Shown: piece by piece, positions 34,693 through 43,875 of the stretch | Numbering within the stretch: position 1 is the first letter of the stretch | Layout: the number at the start of each line of letters is the position of its first letter | Assembly: GCF_014145325.1 (NCBI RefSeq) | Contig: NZ_JACHTF010000011.1 | Span: 62,001-126,000, forward strand | Length of the DNA: 64,000 bases | Origin: Marilutibacter spongiae | GTDB lineage: Bacteria > Pseudomonadota > Gammaproteobacteria > Xanthomonadales > Xanthomonadaceae | Direction of reading: 5' to 3' | Translations under genes and position numbers: made by a program | Notes under the pieces: model-generated | The model's input: the letters and a program-made list of their open reading frames with translations, nothing else | Databases searched by the model: none | What the model was told of the DNA's origin: nothing

Positions 34693-36717
34693 ATGTCCAC
34701 GTGGATAGTAAGCCTGTTTGCCGGTGCCTGTGGACTGGTGGCGCTCGCGCTGCCGGCGCGGGTGGAGGCGCGGGCCGCGGAGTTGCGGGTGGCGCGGGTG
34801 GAGACACCGGTGGCCATCCTGGAAGACGTGGAAGTGCGCCTGGCCTGGTCCCCGGGCGCGTCCAGCGGCCGCCTGCGCGTGCGTGCCCGCACGGCCCGGG
34901 CCCCCGACCTGGGCTACCGGTTCTCCGGCCTGGACTGGACCTGCCCCCTGCGACGCGATGGCGACGCCTGGTCCTGCGCGGGGGACGTGTCCGCGGCGGG
35001 CGCCGGTACGGCGCGCCTGTCGCTTGCGCTGGACACGGCGTCCACGCAGGCCGAGCTCGTCCGTGGCCAGGCGAGGGTCGCGCTCGACCGCGACGCCGCC
35101 AGTCCCGACCTGACCCGCATCGACCTGACCCGCGTGCCGGTGCAATGGGCGCAGGCGCTGGCCAGCCAGGCATGGCCGGACGGGCGTTTCGGCGGCGGTC
35201 GCATGACCGGGCAGGTGCTCGTCGATGGGGCCGGCGACCGGCCGCTGCAGGTCGATGCCAGGCTCGAGGTGGACGACCTGGCGGTCGATACGCCGGATGG
35301 CAGCATCGCCGCCGAAGGCCTGGGGGCGCGCCTGGGCATCGGTGCCAGCCTGGGGGCGATGCCGGTGATCGCGGTCGATGGCGACCTGCTGGGCGGCGAG
35401 CTGCTGTTCGGCACGACCTACGTATCGCTGGGATCACGCGCGGTCGCGCTGTCGGGCGAGGCGCGCAAAGCCGGTGACGGCAGTTGGGATTTCTCCCGGC
35501 TCGGCTGGCAGGACGGCGACGGGCTCCAGGCCCGTGGCCGGGCGCGGTGGGCGGCGGACGCCGGCCTCGATGCGCTGCAACTCGAGCTGCACAGCACCGA
35601 CCTGGGTGCGCTGGGTGCGGACTATCTCAGTGGCTGGCTCGGCGTCGCCGGCCTGGCCGAGCTGCAACTGGGGGGGCGCGCGGACCTGGTCCTGGGCATC
35701 GAGTCGGGACACCTCGAACAGGCCGGGCTCCGCCTGGAGGGCGTGAGTGTCGTCGATCCGCGCGAAAGGTTCGGATTCCAGGGCCTGCGCGGCGACCTCG
35801 TGTTCTCCAGCGCCACCCCGGTGGACAGCGAGTTGCGGTGGGACTCGGGCACGCTCTATGGCCTGCGCTTCGGAGCGGCGCGGCTGCCCTTCGCCAGTGG
35901 CGACGGTACCCTGCGCAGCCGCGAGGCTATCCCCCTGGCGATGCTGGGCGGACAGGTCGTCCTCGACGACGTGCGCATCCAGCCGCCCGGTGCGGCGTCG
36001 GGACTGGACGTACGCTTCGGCCTCGCACTGGAGGACCTGGACGTCGCCGCGCTCAGCACGGCCCTGGACTGGCCGCCCTTCACCGGCCGGCTGGGCGGAC
36101 GCATCCCGATGGCGCACTACGCCGCCGATCGCCTCGATTTCGACGGTGGCCTGGTGATGCGACTGTTCGACGGCGAGGTCGAGGTGTCCTCGCTGTCGAT
36201 GGAGCGACCGTTCGGGGTGGCGCCGACCCTGTCGGCCGACATCGGCATGGACGGCCTGGACCTGGAGGCACTGACGGGCGTGTTCGGCTTCGGCAGCATC
36301 AGCGGCCGCCTGCATGGACGCATCGACAGGCTGCGCCTGGTCAACTGGACGCCGGTGGCCTTCGATGCCGAGCTCCACACCGAACGCGGGCGCGGCGTGC
36401 GCCAGCGGATCAGCCAGCGCGCCGTGCAGGATCTGTCCAGCGTCGGCGACGCCTCGTTCATGGGCAGCCTGCAGGGGCGGCTCATCGGCCTGTTCGACGA
36501 CTTCCGCTACTCGCGCATCGGCATCGCCTGCGTGCTCGCCGACGAGGTCTGCACCATGGACGGCCTGGGTTCAGCCGGTCGCGGCTTTATTATCGTCGAG
36601 GGCGCCGGGGTCCCGCGGCTGACCGTGGTCGGCTTCAACCGGCGTGTAGACTGGCCCACTCTGGTTGAACGCCTCGCGGCCATCGGCAGCGGCGATGTCG
36701 CGCCGGTGGTCGAATGA
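34693..36717 (+). CDS. YdbH-like AsmA-type envelope protein
   Basis: A 674-residue protein with an N-terminal signal or anchor helix and then almost entirely beta-strand repeats, the pattern of long bridge-like AsmA/YdbH proteins that carry phospholipid between inner and outer membranes. The C-terminal part (GSISGRLHGRIDRLRLVNWTPVAFDAELHTE, RISQRAVQDLSSVG, FRYSRIGIACVLADEVCTMDGL) matches YdbH rather than TamB. A YdbL-type gene follows, as in E. coli ydbH-ynbE-ydbL. Start taken at ATG 34693, seven bases after TATGCT; ATG 34681 is an alternative. Confidence 0.8.
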   Translation: MSTWIVSLFAGACGLVALALPARVEARAAELRVARVETPVAILEDVEVRLAWSPGASSGRLRVRARTARAPDLGYRFSGLDWTCPLRRDGDAWSCAGDVSAAGAGTARLSLALDTASTQAELVRGQARVALDRDAASPDLTRIDLTRVPVQWAQALASQAWPDGRFGGGRMTGQVLVDGAGDRPLQVDARLEVDDLAVDTPDGSIAAEGLGARLGIGASLGAMPVIAVDGDLLGGELLFGTTYVSLGSRAVALSGEARKAGDGSWDFSRLGWQDGDGLQARGRARWAADAGLDALQLELHSTDLGALGADYLSGWLGVAGLAELQLGGRADLVLGIESGHLEQAGLRLEGVSVVDPRERFGFQGLRGDLVFSSATPVDSELRWDSGTLYGLRFGAARLPFASGDGTLRSREAIPLAMLGGQVVLDDVRIQPPGAASGLDVRFGLALEDLDVAALSTALDWPPFTGRLGGRIPMAHYAADRLDFDGGLVMRLFDGEVEVSSLSMERPFGVAPTLSADIGMDGLDLEALTGVFGFGSISGRLHGRIDRLRLVNWTPVAFDAELHTERGRGVRQRISQRAVQDLSSVGDASFMGSLQGRLIGLFDDFRYSRIGIACVLADEVCTMDGLGSAGRGFIIVEGAGVPRLTVVGFNRRVDWPTLVERLAAIGSGDVAPVVE

Positions 36718-36746
36718 ATATCGTGCAAGAGTCAGGAGAGATGAGA

Positions 36747-37364
36747 ATGCGTCGTTGGATGGGACTGCCCGTGGCCGCGGTGATGCTGACGGCCTGCGTG
36801 ACGATCAACGTGTATTTCCCCGCCGCCGAGGCGCGGGAGGCCGCGCAGGAGTTCGTCGAGAAGGTGATCGGCGACGAGGCGGCCGTGCCGGCCGACGAGG
36901 GCGACGACGGTGCGTCGCTGCAGCCGGGCAACGCCGCGTCGGCGCTTGCGCTGGCCTCGCGCATCGACTGGTGGGCCCTGGCAGGCGTCGGCAGCGCCCA
37001 TGCGCAGGGCCAGCCGGACATCACCATCAAGACCCCGGCGATCCAGGCGATCCAGGCGCGGATGGCCTCGCGCTTCGAGTCGCAGCTGCGCGCGGGCTTC
37101 GACGCGGGTGCGCTGGGCTTCGCCGCCGACGGCACCATCGTCGTGCGCGACGCCGGGCAGCTGCCGCTCAAGGACCGCGTCGCGATCAACCAGGCGGTCG
37201 CCGACGACAACCGCGACCGCAAGGCCGTCTACCGCGAAGTGGCGGTCGCCAATGGCCATCCGGAATGGGAATCGCAGATCCGGGACGTGTTTGCACGCCA
37301 GTGGATCTCCAGCGCCCGCAAGGGCTGGTGGTACCAGAGCGGCGGCAGCTGGAAGCAGAAGTAA
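36747..37364 (+). CDS. DUF1318 (YdbL-type) lipoprotein
   Basis: A 205-residue protein with a lipoprotein signal ending LTAC (Cys17) followed by VTINVYFPAAEAREAAQEF, a ~70-residue linker, and a C-terminal domain (LKDRVAINQAVADDNRDRKAVYREVA... WWYQSGGSWKQK) that aligns by eye with E. coli YdbL. YdbL is periplasmic there, and a separate lipoprotein, YnbE, caps YdbH; here one gene carries a lipid anchor and the YdbL domain. AGGAG eight bases before ATG 36747 decides the start over ATGs at 36714 and 36741. Confidence 0.8.
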   Translation: MRRWMGLPVAAVMLTACVTINVYFPAAEAREAAQEFVEKVIGDEAAVPADEGDDGASLQPGNAASALALASRIDWWALAGVGSAHAQGQPDITIKTPAIQAIQARMASRFESQLRAGFDAGALGFAADGTIVVRDAGQLPLKDRVAINQAVADDNRDRKAVYREVAVANGHPEWESQIRDVFARQWISSARKGWWYQSGGSWKQK

Positions 37365-37393
37365 GCGCGAACGGCATGCCGGTGGCGTTCGAC

Positions 37394-37416
37394 GACGGCC
37401 CGCTTCCGCGGGCCGT
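37394..37416 (+). terminator. Terminator-like hairpin after the YdbL-type gene
   Basis: ACGGCCCGC-TTCC-GCGGGCCGT is a nine-base stem with a four-base loop, 30 bases after the stop. No long U-run follows, as is often the case in GC-rich genomes. Confidence 0.5.
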
Positions 37417-37505
37417 CTGCGTTCCGGCCGCGGCGCGACCGCCTCGCGCTTCGCCGCATCTGCGACAATGGGCGGCTCCGCCCCAGCGAGCCTGAAGCCA
37501 GCCCC

Positions 37506-38843
37506 GTGGCCCGAATCGACCAGACCCCCTTCGAAGCCGTCATCACCGACCTGACCCACGACGGTCGCGGCGTCGCGCGACGCCCCGATCCGCGCCACCC
37601 GGAGGGCGGCGGCAAGGCCGTGTTCGTCGCCGGCGCACTGCCCGGCGAGCGCGTGATGGCCGTGCAGACCCGCCGCCACCGCAGCTTCGACGAAGCGCGC
37701 ACCGAGACGGTACTGGAGGCCGCGCCCGAGCGGGTGGCGCCGCGTTGCCCGCATTTCGGCACCTGCGGCGGCTGCGCGCTGCAGCACTACGCCGAGGACC
37801 GGCAGATCCTCGCCAAGCAGCGGGTCCTGGCCGAGAACCTGGAGCGCATCGGCCACGTCGCGCCCGCGCGCTGGTTGCCGCCGCTCACCGATGCGGCCTG
37901 GGGCTATCGTCGCAAGGGCCGCCTGTCGGTCCGCCGGGTCGAGAAGAAGGACAAGACCCTGGTGGGGTTTCGAGAGACCGATCCGCGCTTCGTCGCCGAC
38001 CTGCGCGAGTGCCACACGGTGATCCCTCGGATCGGCGAGCGCCTGGAGGCGCTGTCGGCCCTGGTCGACGGCCTCGAGGCGCGCCGGGACATCCCCCAGA
38101 TCGAGTTCATCGCCGGCGATGCCGCCGTCGCGCTGACCTTCCGCCACCTCTCGCCGCTGGGCGAAGCCGACCGCGCGGCGCTGGTGGCCTTCGCGAAGGC
38201 GCACGATTTCGCCATCTTCCTCCAGCCTGGCGGCGTCGACAGCGTGCACCCGCTGTATCCGGACGAGGTGTCGCTGTCGTTCCACCTCCAGGACTGGGAC
38301 ATCGAGCTGAAGTTCCGTCCGCTGGACTTCATCCAGGTCAACGCCGGCCTCAACCGCAAGATGATCCACCACGCGTTCGAGCTGCTCGAGCCCGGGGCCG
38401 ACGAGCGCGTGCTCGACCTGTTCGCCGGGCTCGGCAACTTCACCCTGCCGCTGGCGCGCCGCGTGCGCGAAGTGGTGGGCGTTGAAGGCGAGGCCGGGCT
38501 GGTCCAGCGCGCCCGCGAGAACGCCGCCCACAACGGCCTGGGGAACGCGCGCTTCTTCGCCGCCGACCTCGCCAGGGACCTGTCGGCCGAGCCGTGGATG
38601 CGCGAAGGCTTCGACAAGCTGCTGCTCGACCCGCCGCGCTCGGGCGCCGACTTCGTGTTGTCGGTGCTGCCGCTCAAGCAGTTCAAGCGCATCGTCTACG
38701 TCAGTTGCCATCCGGCCTCGCTCGCGCGCGACGCCGGCTTCCTGGTCAACGAGAAGGGCTGGAAGCTGCAGGCGGCCGGGGTGATGGACATGTTCCCGCA
38801 CACCGCCCACGTCGAATCCATCGCCCTGTTCGAACCGGGCTGA
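37506..38843 (+). CDS. rlmD: 23S rRNA (uracil-1939-C5) methyltransferase RlmD
   Basis: RlmD (445 aa) methylates U1939 of 23S rRNA. A TRAM domain comes first (residues ~8-70), then the 4Fe-4S cluster cysteines in CPHFGTCGGCALQ plus Cys in RECHTVIPR, and the SAM domain with FQVN-like DFIQVNAGLN, LDLFAGLGNFTLPLA, LLLDPPRSGAD, and the catalytic Cys in YVSCHPASLARD. Translation starts at GTG 37506; a GACAAT at 37464-37469 is a possible -10. Confidence 0.96.
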   Translation: MARIDQTPFEAVITDLTHDGRGVARRPDPRHPEGGGKAVFVAGALPGERVMAVQTRRHRSFDEARTETVLEAAPERVAPRCPHFGTCGGCALQHYAEDRQILAKQRVLAENLERIGHVAPARWLPPLTDAAWGYRRKGRLSVRRVEKKDKTLVGFRETDPRFVADLRECHTVIPRIGERLEALSALVDGLEARRDIPQIEFIAGDAAVALTFRHLSPLGEADRAALVAFAKAHDFAIFLQPGGVDSVHPLYPDEVSLSFHLQDWDIELKFRPLDFIQVNAGLNRKMIHHAFELLEPGADERVLDLFAGLGNFTLPLARRVREVVGVEGEAGLVQRARENAAHNGLGNARFFAADLARDLSAEPWMREGFDKLLLDPPRSGADFVLSVLPLKQFKRIVYVSCHPASLARDAGFLVNEKGWKLQAAGVMDMFPHTAHVESIALFEPG

Positions 38844-38852
38844 GGGGCGGGC

Positions 38853-39383
38853 ATGGGCATCGAGATCGAACGCAAGTTCCTGGTCCGCGGCGACGCCTGG
38901 CGGGCGCAGGCGCACCAGGTGGAGACGATGGCGCAGGGCTACCTCAACGACCTGGCGGCCATGGAACCCGTCGACGGCGGCGACGCGGCGATGAAGGCGT
39001 CGGTGCGGGTGCGCATCGCCGGCGACGCCGCGTTCCTCAACCTCAAGTCGCGCGAGCTGGGCCACACCCGGCAGGAGTTCGACTACGCCATTCCCGTGGC
39101 CGATGCCCGCGACCTGCTGGTCCTGTGCGTGGGCGGGCGCATCGAAAAGCGCCGCCACCGGATCGCCGCCGGCGCGCACGAGTGGGAAGTCGATGAATTC
39201 CTTGGCGACAACGCCGGCCTGGTCGTTGCCGAGATCGAGCTCGGCGATGCCAACGAGGCTTTCGAACGCCCCGAATGGCTGGGCGCGGAGGTGACCCACG
39301 CCATCCGTTACTACAACCTGGCCCTGGCCTCGCGCCCGTATTCGCAGTGGACCGCGGACGAGCGCGCGGGGACGGCCCCCTGA
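38853..39383 (+). CDS. CYTH domain phosphatase
   Basis: A 176-residue CYTH protein. The hallmark EIERKFLV opens the chain, and alternating charged strands (VRVRIAGDAAFLNLKS, EIEKRRHR-like RIEKRRHRI, WEVDEFLGD, VAEIELGDANE) line the tunnel fold. Family members hydrolyse inorganic triphosphate or thiamine triphosphate; bacterial single-domain forms are most often tripolyphosphatases. It follows rlmD by nine bases and precedes nagZ by 13, so it is in the same operon. Confidence 0.9.
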   Translation: MGIEIERKFLVRGDAWRAQAHQVETMAQGYLNDLAAMEPVDGGDAAMKASVRVRIAGDAAFLNLKSRELGHTRQEFDYAIPVADARDLLVLCVGGRIEKRRHRIAAGAHEWEVDEFLGDNAGLVVAEIELGDANEAFERPEWLGAEVTHAIRYYNLALASRPYSQWTADERAGTAP

Positions 39384-39396
39384 CGGAGCGCGCGCC

Positions 39397-40392
39397 ATGC
39401 TGCTGATCGGCATCGCCGGTACACGACTCGAAGCGCGCGAGCGCGAATGGCTGCAGCACGACGCCTGCGCGGGCGTGGTGCTGTTCGGCCGCAACTTCGC
39501 CTCGCGCGACCAGGTCGCCGATCTGTCGGCGGCCATCCGCGAAGCCGCGCCACGCCCGCAACTGGTATGCGTGGACCAGGAAGGCGGGCGCGTGCAGCGC
39601 TTCCGCGACGGCTACAGCGCGTTGCCGGCCCTGGAGGGCTTCAGCCGCCGCCATGCGCTCGATCCCGACGACGCGTTGGCATTGGCCGAGGACCACGCCT
39701 GGCTCATGGCCAGCGAGATCCGCGCCAGTGGCGTCGACCTGAGCTTCGCGCCGGTGGTCGACCTGGGATGGGGCAACCGCGCGATCGGCAATCGCGCGTT
39801 TTCGGACACGCCCGGGATCGTGGCCGCATTCATCCGCGCCTACGTCCGCGGCATGCACAGTGCGGGCATGGCCGCCACGCTCAAGCACTTTCCAGGACAC
39901 GGCTCCGTCCTCGAGGACACCCACTTCGAGATGGCCACCGACCCACGCGCGCTGGAGGCCTTGCAGGCGCGCGACCTGGTGCCGTTCGCCGCCGGGATCG
40001 AGGCGGGCGCCGACGCGGTGATGATGGCGCACGTGACCTATCCGGCGGTGGCGCCCGAGCCGGCGGGGTATTCGCCACGCTGGATCGGCGACATCCTGCG
40101 CGGCGACATGGGCTTCCGGGGCGTGGTCTTCAGCGACGACATCGGCATGAAGGCCGCCGACAGCGCCGGCGGCGTCGGTGCGCGGGTGGACGCGCACCTG
40201 GACGCCGGTTGCGACGCCGTCCTGGTCTGCCACCCCGAACTGGTCGAGGACGCCCTGGTCGCCGTGCGCGACCGGCGCCTCGACCCGCGCCCGGTCGAGC
40301 GCCTGCTCGGCCGGGGCACGCTCGATTGGAGCGGCCTGCTGGCCGACGCGCGTTACCACGAAAGCCGCAGGAAACTGGAGGGTCTGGTTTGA
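39397..40392 (+). CDS. nagZ: Beta-N-acetylhexosaminidase NagZ
   Basis: A 331-residue GH3 enzyme that removes GlcNAc from anhydromuropeptides in peptidoglycan recycling. DQEGGRVQR, the NagZ-specific histidine loop KHFPGHGSV, and the nucleophile Asp in VVFSDDIGM are present. No signal peptide, as expected for a cytosolic recycling enzyme. Its stop overlaps the hpt start by one base (TGATG). Confidence 0.96.
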   Translation: MLLIGIAGTRLEAREREWLQHDACAGVVLFGRNFASRDQVADLSAAIREAAPRPQLVCVDQEGGRVQRFRDGYSALPALEGFSRRHALDPDDALALAEDHAWLMASEIRASGVDLSFAPVVDLGWGNRAIGNRAFSDTPGIVAAFIRAYVRGMHSAGMAATLKHFPGHGSVLEDTHFEMATDPRALEALQARDLVPFAAGIEAGADAVMMAHVTYPAVAPEPAGYSPRWIGDILRGDMGFRGVVFSDDIGMKAADSAGGVGARVDAHLDAGCDAVLVCHPELVEDALVAVRDRRLDPRPVERLLGRGTLDWSGLLADARYHESRRKLEGLV

Positions 40393-40949
40393 TGAGTGGA
40401 CATGATCTTGGCTGGGCGCTGGACAATGCCGACATCGTCGTCGAGCAGGCGGTGCTCGAACGGGCGATGGCGCGCATGGCGGACGAGATCCGCCGCGACT
40501 ACGACGAGGCGCCGGTCTACCTGACGGTCATGCACGGCGGGCTGCCGTTCGCCGCGCGCCTGGCGATGGAGGTGGGCGCGCGCGGGCTGGACCTGGAGTT
40601 CGACTACCTGCACGCGACGCGCTATCGCGGCGACACCCGCGGCGCCGACCTGGTCTGGAAGCATCGGCCGGCGACGCCGCTGGAAGGTCGCCGGGTGCTG
40701 CTGGCCGACGACATCCTCGACGAGGGCCATACCCTGGCCGGCATCATCGAATGGTGCCGCGAGCAGGGCGCCCGCGACGTCCGCGTCGCGGTGTTGGCGG
40801 TCAAGCAGCACGACCGTTGCGTGGAAGGCGTGTGCGCCGACTACATCGGCGTCCACGTGCCCGATCGCTACGTGTTCGGCTACGGCATGGACTTCCACGA
40901 ACAGGGGCGCAACCTGCCCGACATCCATGCCCTGAAGGACGACGCATGA
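40392..40949 (+). CDS. hpt: Hypoxanthine-guanine phosphoribosyltransferase
   Basis: A 185-residue type I phosphoribosyltransferase. The PRPP-binding motif is [16 protein letters not shown], with VMHGGLPFA upstream and the base-binding VKQHDR lysine and [14 protein letters not shown] near the end. It recycles hypoxanthine or guanine to IMP or GMP. The ATG overlaps the nagZ stop, and the next gene overlaps it by four bases. The adjoining phosphorylase would produce hypoxanthine, a direct substrate. Confidence 0.9.
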   Translation: MSGHDLGWALDNADIVVEQAVLERAMARMADEIRRDYDEAPVYLTVMHGGLPFAARLAMEVGARGLDLEFDYLHATRYRGDTRGADLVWKHRPATPLEGRRVLLADDILDEGHTLAGIIEWCREQGARDVRVAVLAVKQHDRCVEGVCADYIGVHVPDRYVFGYGMDFHEQGRNLPDIHALKDDA

Positions 40950-41713
40950 GCGACATCGACCTGGCCGTGATCGGCGGCACCGGCGTCTATGCGCTGGCGC
41001 GCCTGGAGGAGGTGGAGACCCACGTCGTGGAGACCCGCTACGGCGCGCCGTCGGGCCCGGTCCGGGTCGGTCGCCTGGGCGCAAGCCGGGTCGCGTTCCT
41101 GGCCCGGCACGGCGAAGGCCATTCCGTGCCGCCGCACCTGGTCAACTACCGCGCCAACCTCGCGGCCCTGCAGCACCTGGGCGCGACGCGCGTGCTGGCC
41201 CTGAATACCGTCGGGGGCATCACCGAGCGCTTCGGTCCGCGCGTGCTGGCCTGCCCGGACCAGCTCATCGACTACACCTGGGGGCGGGTCTCGACGCTCT
41301 GCGAAGGCGAGCCCTGGGCCGTTTCCGGCGGCGAAGTCCTGCACGTGGATTTCGGCGAGCCCTATTCGCGCGGCCTGCGCCAGGCCGTACTCGCGGCAGC
41401 CCGTCGTGCCGGCGTCGACCTGGTCGAGGGCGGCTGCTATGGCGCCACGCAGGGTCCGCGCCTGGAGACGCGCGCCGAGATCGCCCGCCTGCGCCGCGAC
41501 GGCTGCGACCTGGTCGGCATGACCGGCATGCCCGAGGCGGGTCTCGCGCGCGAGCTGGGGCTGGAATACACCTGCCTCGCGGTTGTCGCCAACTGGGCGG
41601 CCGGCGCAGGTCCGGATCCGGACGAAGTGATCACCCTGCAGGACGTGCTGGACAACGTCGCGGCGGCATCGGCGGGGCTGGCGGATCTGATAGGGGCCGT
41701 TGTGGAAAACTGA
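40946..41713 (+). CDS. S-methyl-5'-thioinosine phosphorylase
   Basis: A 255-residue PNP/MTAP-family phosphorylase closely resembling Pseudomonas aeruginosa PA3004, which also lies beside nagZ. It has the phosphate loop [37 protein letters not shown] and the substrate region [19 protein letters not shown]. In that family the enzyme phosphorolyses methylthioinosine to hypoxanthine and methylthioribose-1-phosphate, a variant methionine salvage route that needs a methylthioadenosine deaminase elsewhere. ATGA overlap with hpt. Confidence 0.88.
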   Translation: MSDIDLAVIGGTGVYALARLEEVETHVVETRYGAPSGPVRVGRLGASRVAFLARHGEGHSVPPHLVNYRANLAALQHLGATRVLALNTVGGITERFGPRVLACPDQLIDYTWGRVSTLCEGEPWAVSGGEVLHVDFGEPYSRGLRQAVLAAARRAGVDLVEGGCYGATQGPRLETRAEIARLRRDGCDLVGMTGMPEAGLARELGLEYTCLAVVANWAAGAGPDPDEVITLQDVLDNVAAASAGLADLIGAVVEN

Positions 41714-41724
41714 GCCGCCAGCAG

Positions 41725-41753
41725 TTGTCAAGCGTGCGTTCAGTTTGCATACT
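41725..41753 (+). promoter_or_regulatory. Sigma-70 promoter of the cold-shock gene
   Basis: TTGTCA (41725-41730), 17 bases, CATACT (41748-41753). The predicted +1 is about 41760, giving a ~60-base leader before the ATG at 41821, the kind of leader in which cold-shock mRNAs carry thermosensing structure. Confidence 0.75.
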
Positions 41754-41820
41754 CGGCCCTGCGTCGGTCGCGCCTGCGCGCCGTCGCGCCCATCGCATCC
41801 AGCATGAGGTCATCAAGGAC

Positions 41821-42033
41821 ATGCAGTACGGTACCGTCAAGTGGTTCAACGACGCCAAGGGATTTGGCTTCATCTCACCAGAAGATGGCAGCGCGGACGT
41901 GTTCGTGCACTTCTCCGCCATCAATGCAAAGGGCTTTCGTAGTCTCCAGGAAGGCCAGCGCGTCAGCTACCAGCTGACCCAGGGACCAAAGGGCGCGCAG
42001 GCGTCCGAAGTCGGCGTCGCCAGCGAGGGCTGA
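41821..42033 (+). CDS. Cold-shock protein (CspA family)
   Basis: A 70-residue CSD protein: [20 protein letters not shown] with RNP1 KGFGFI, then DVFVHFSAI (RNP2) and a hydrophobic last strand. It binds single-stranded nucleic acid and melts RNA structure. An in-frame start upstream would read through the leader and add Arg-rich residues, so ATG 41821 is preferred. It has its own promoter and terminator, a monocistronic unit. Confidence 0.95.
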   Translation: MQYGTVKWFNDAKGFGFISPEDGSADVFVHFSAINAKGFRSLQEGQRVSYQLTQGPKGAQASEVGVASEG

Positions 42034-42060
42034 TCGCGCCCGCACATCGATATTCTTGAA

Positions 42061-42083
42061 GCCCCGCCTGGCGGGGCTTTTTT
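42061..42083 (+). terminator. Rho-independent terminator of the cold-shock gene
   Basis: GCCCCGC-CTG-GCGGGGC followed by six T. This is the clearest intrinsic terminator in the window, 27 bases after the stop. Confidence 0.92.
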
Positions 42084-42234
42084 GTGGCCGGCCCCCGCGA
42101 GGGAGGGGCCGTCGCAGGGTGGGCCCTGCCGCGTGCCCGCCCGATACGGCCGGGCACCAGCGGTCGCGGTGGGACGGCGCCGTGGGGACGTTCGCCGGGT
42201 CTAGAATCAGGCATCCACCCGGAAGGAGGCCGCC

Positions 42235-43857
42235 ATGGACGCACTGCCGCCATTCGCGACGCATCGCGTCGACAACCAGCCGCCGGCATTCGCGCCGCGC
42301 GACCTGTGGCGCGACGACGCCGCGCTTCGCCAGGCCCTCGTGCGCGAAGGCGCGGCGGCCTGGGAGGACGACGTCGGCCGCTACGGTGCATTGGCCGGTG
42401 GCGAGCTGCATGCGCTGGGTTTCGACGCCCATCGCGACCGGCCCCGCCTGCGTACCCATGACCGCTTCGGCCATCGCATCGACCGGGTCGAGTTCCACCC
42501 CAACTACCACGCCATCATGGGCGCGGCGATCGAGCACGGCGTCGCTGGCCTGTCCTGGCGCGACCCGCGCCCGGGCGCGCACGTGGCGCGCGCGGCGCTG
42601 AGCTACCTGCACCACCAGGTCGAGCCGGGCAGCAGTTGCCCGTTGACGATGACCCACGCCGCGGTGCCGGTCCTGCAGGGCGTGCCGGCGCTGCGCGACT
42701 GGGCCACGCGGGCGGCGGCCCCGTGCTACGACCCGCGCGACGTGCCGGCCATGGACAAGGCCGGGCTCACGCTGGGCATGGGCATGACCGAGAAGCAGGG
42801 CGGCAGCGACGTGCGCGCCAATGCGACCGTCGCCCGTCCGCTCGAGGGCGATGCCTACGCGCTGGTCGGGCACAAATGGTTCTTTTCCGCGCCGATGTCG
42901 GACGGCTTCCTGGTCCTGGCGCAGGCGCCCGGGGGCCTGGGCTGCTTCCTGCTGCCGCGCTGGCGGCCCGACGGCACGCGCAACGCGTTCCGCCTGATGC
43001 GCCTGAAGGACAAGCTGGGCGATTGGTCGAACGCCTCCTCCGAGGTCGAATTCGACGGCGCCTGGGCCCATCGCGTCGGCGAGGAGGGGCGCGGCGTGCC
43101 AACGATCCTGCAGATGGTGATGCTCACGCGACTGGACTGCATGCTGGGCTCCTCGGCGGAAATGCGCATGGCGCTGGCCGAGGCGATCCACCACGCGCGG
43201 CATCGCCATGCGTTCGGCAAGCGCCTGGCCGAGCACGCGCTGATGCAGAACGTGCTTGCCGACCTGGCCATCGAGGCCGAGGCGGCCCTGGTCTTCTCGA
43301 TGCGGGTGGCCCGGGCGGTCGACGCCGCCGGCCGGGATACCGACGAGGCCGCGTTCGCCCGGGTGGCCACGGCGATCGGCAAGTACTGGATCTGCAAGCG
43401 CGCGCCGGCCTTCGTCAACGAAGCGCAGGAGTGCCTCGGCGGCGCGGGGTATGTCGAGGAATCGATCCTGCCGCGTCTCTACCGGCAGGCGCCATTGAAT
43501 TCGATATGGGAAGGCAGCGGCAACATCCAGTGCCTCGACGTGCTCCGGGCCCTGCACCGGGAGCCTGCCTGCCTGGACGTCCTGCGACGGGAACTGGCGC
43601 GCGCGCCGGGCTTGCCAGCGGCCTGGCTGGCCGACCTGGACGAACGCCTGGCGCGTGCGGGCGAGGCCTCCGCGCGCAGCCTGGTCGAACGCCTGGCCCT
43701 TGCGCTGCAGGCCTCGGCCCTGTGCCAGGCCGACAGTCCGCTGGCCGGTGACTTCATCGCCAGCCGGCTGGCGTCGCCGCATGCGCAGGCGCTGGGCACG
43801 CTGGCGGACGGGATCGATTTCGCCCGCGCGATCGAACGGGCACTGCCGGCCGCCTGA
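42235..43857 (+). CDS. Acyl-CoA dehydrogenase, AidB type
   Basis: A 540-residue flavoprotein of the AidB branch of acyl-CoA dehydrogenases: MTEKQGGSDVRANAT and GHKWFFSAPMSDGFLVLA in the FAD/substrate domain, LNSIWEGSGNIQCLDVLRAL near the end. AidB proteins bind DNA and protect against alkylation; others act as true acyl-CoA or isovaleryl-CoA dehydrogenases, and sequence alone does not decide. A TAGAAT at 42202-42207 is a possible -10. It converges with fabR. Confidence 0.88.
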   Translation: MDALPPFATHRVDNQPPAFAPRDLWRDDAALRQALVREGAAAWEDDVGRYGALAGGELHALGFDAHRDRPRLRTHDRFGHRIDRVEFHPNYHAIMGAAIEHGVAGLSWRDPRPGAHVARAALSYLHHQVEPGSSCPLTMTHAAVPVLQGVPALRDWATRAAAPCYDPRDVPAMDKAGLTLGMGMTEKQGGSDVRANATVARPLEGDAYALVGHKWFFSAPMSDGFLVLAQAPGGLGCFLLPRWRPDGTRNAFRLMRLKDKLGDWSNASSEVEFDGAWAHRVGEEGRGVPTILQMVMLTRLDCMLGSSAEMRMALAEAIHHARHRHAFGKRLAEHALMQNVLADLAIEAEAALVFSMRVARAVDAAGRDTDEAAFARVATAIGKYWICKRAPAFVNEAQECLGGAGYVEESILPRLYRQAPLNSIWEGSGNIQCLDVLRALHREPACLDVLRRELARAPGLPAAWLADLDERLARAGEASARSLVERLALALQASALCQADSPLAGDFIASRLASPHAQALGTLADGIDFARAIERALPAA

Positions 43858-43875
43858 GTCGCCGCAGCCGGCGGC

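Noticed and set aside
36732-39536. A 934-codon minus-strand frame across the YdbL-type, rlmD and CYTH genes
   Set aside because: It crosses three real genes and shows only shadow composition.
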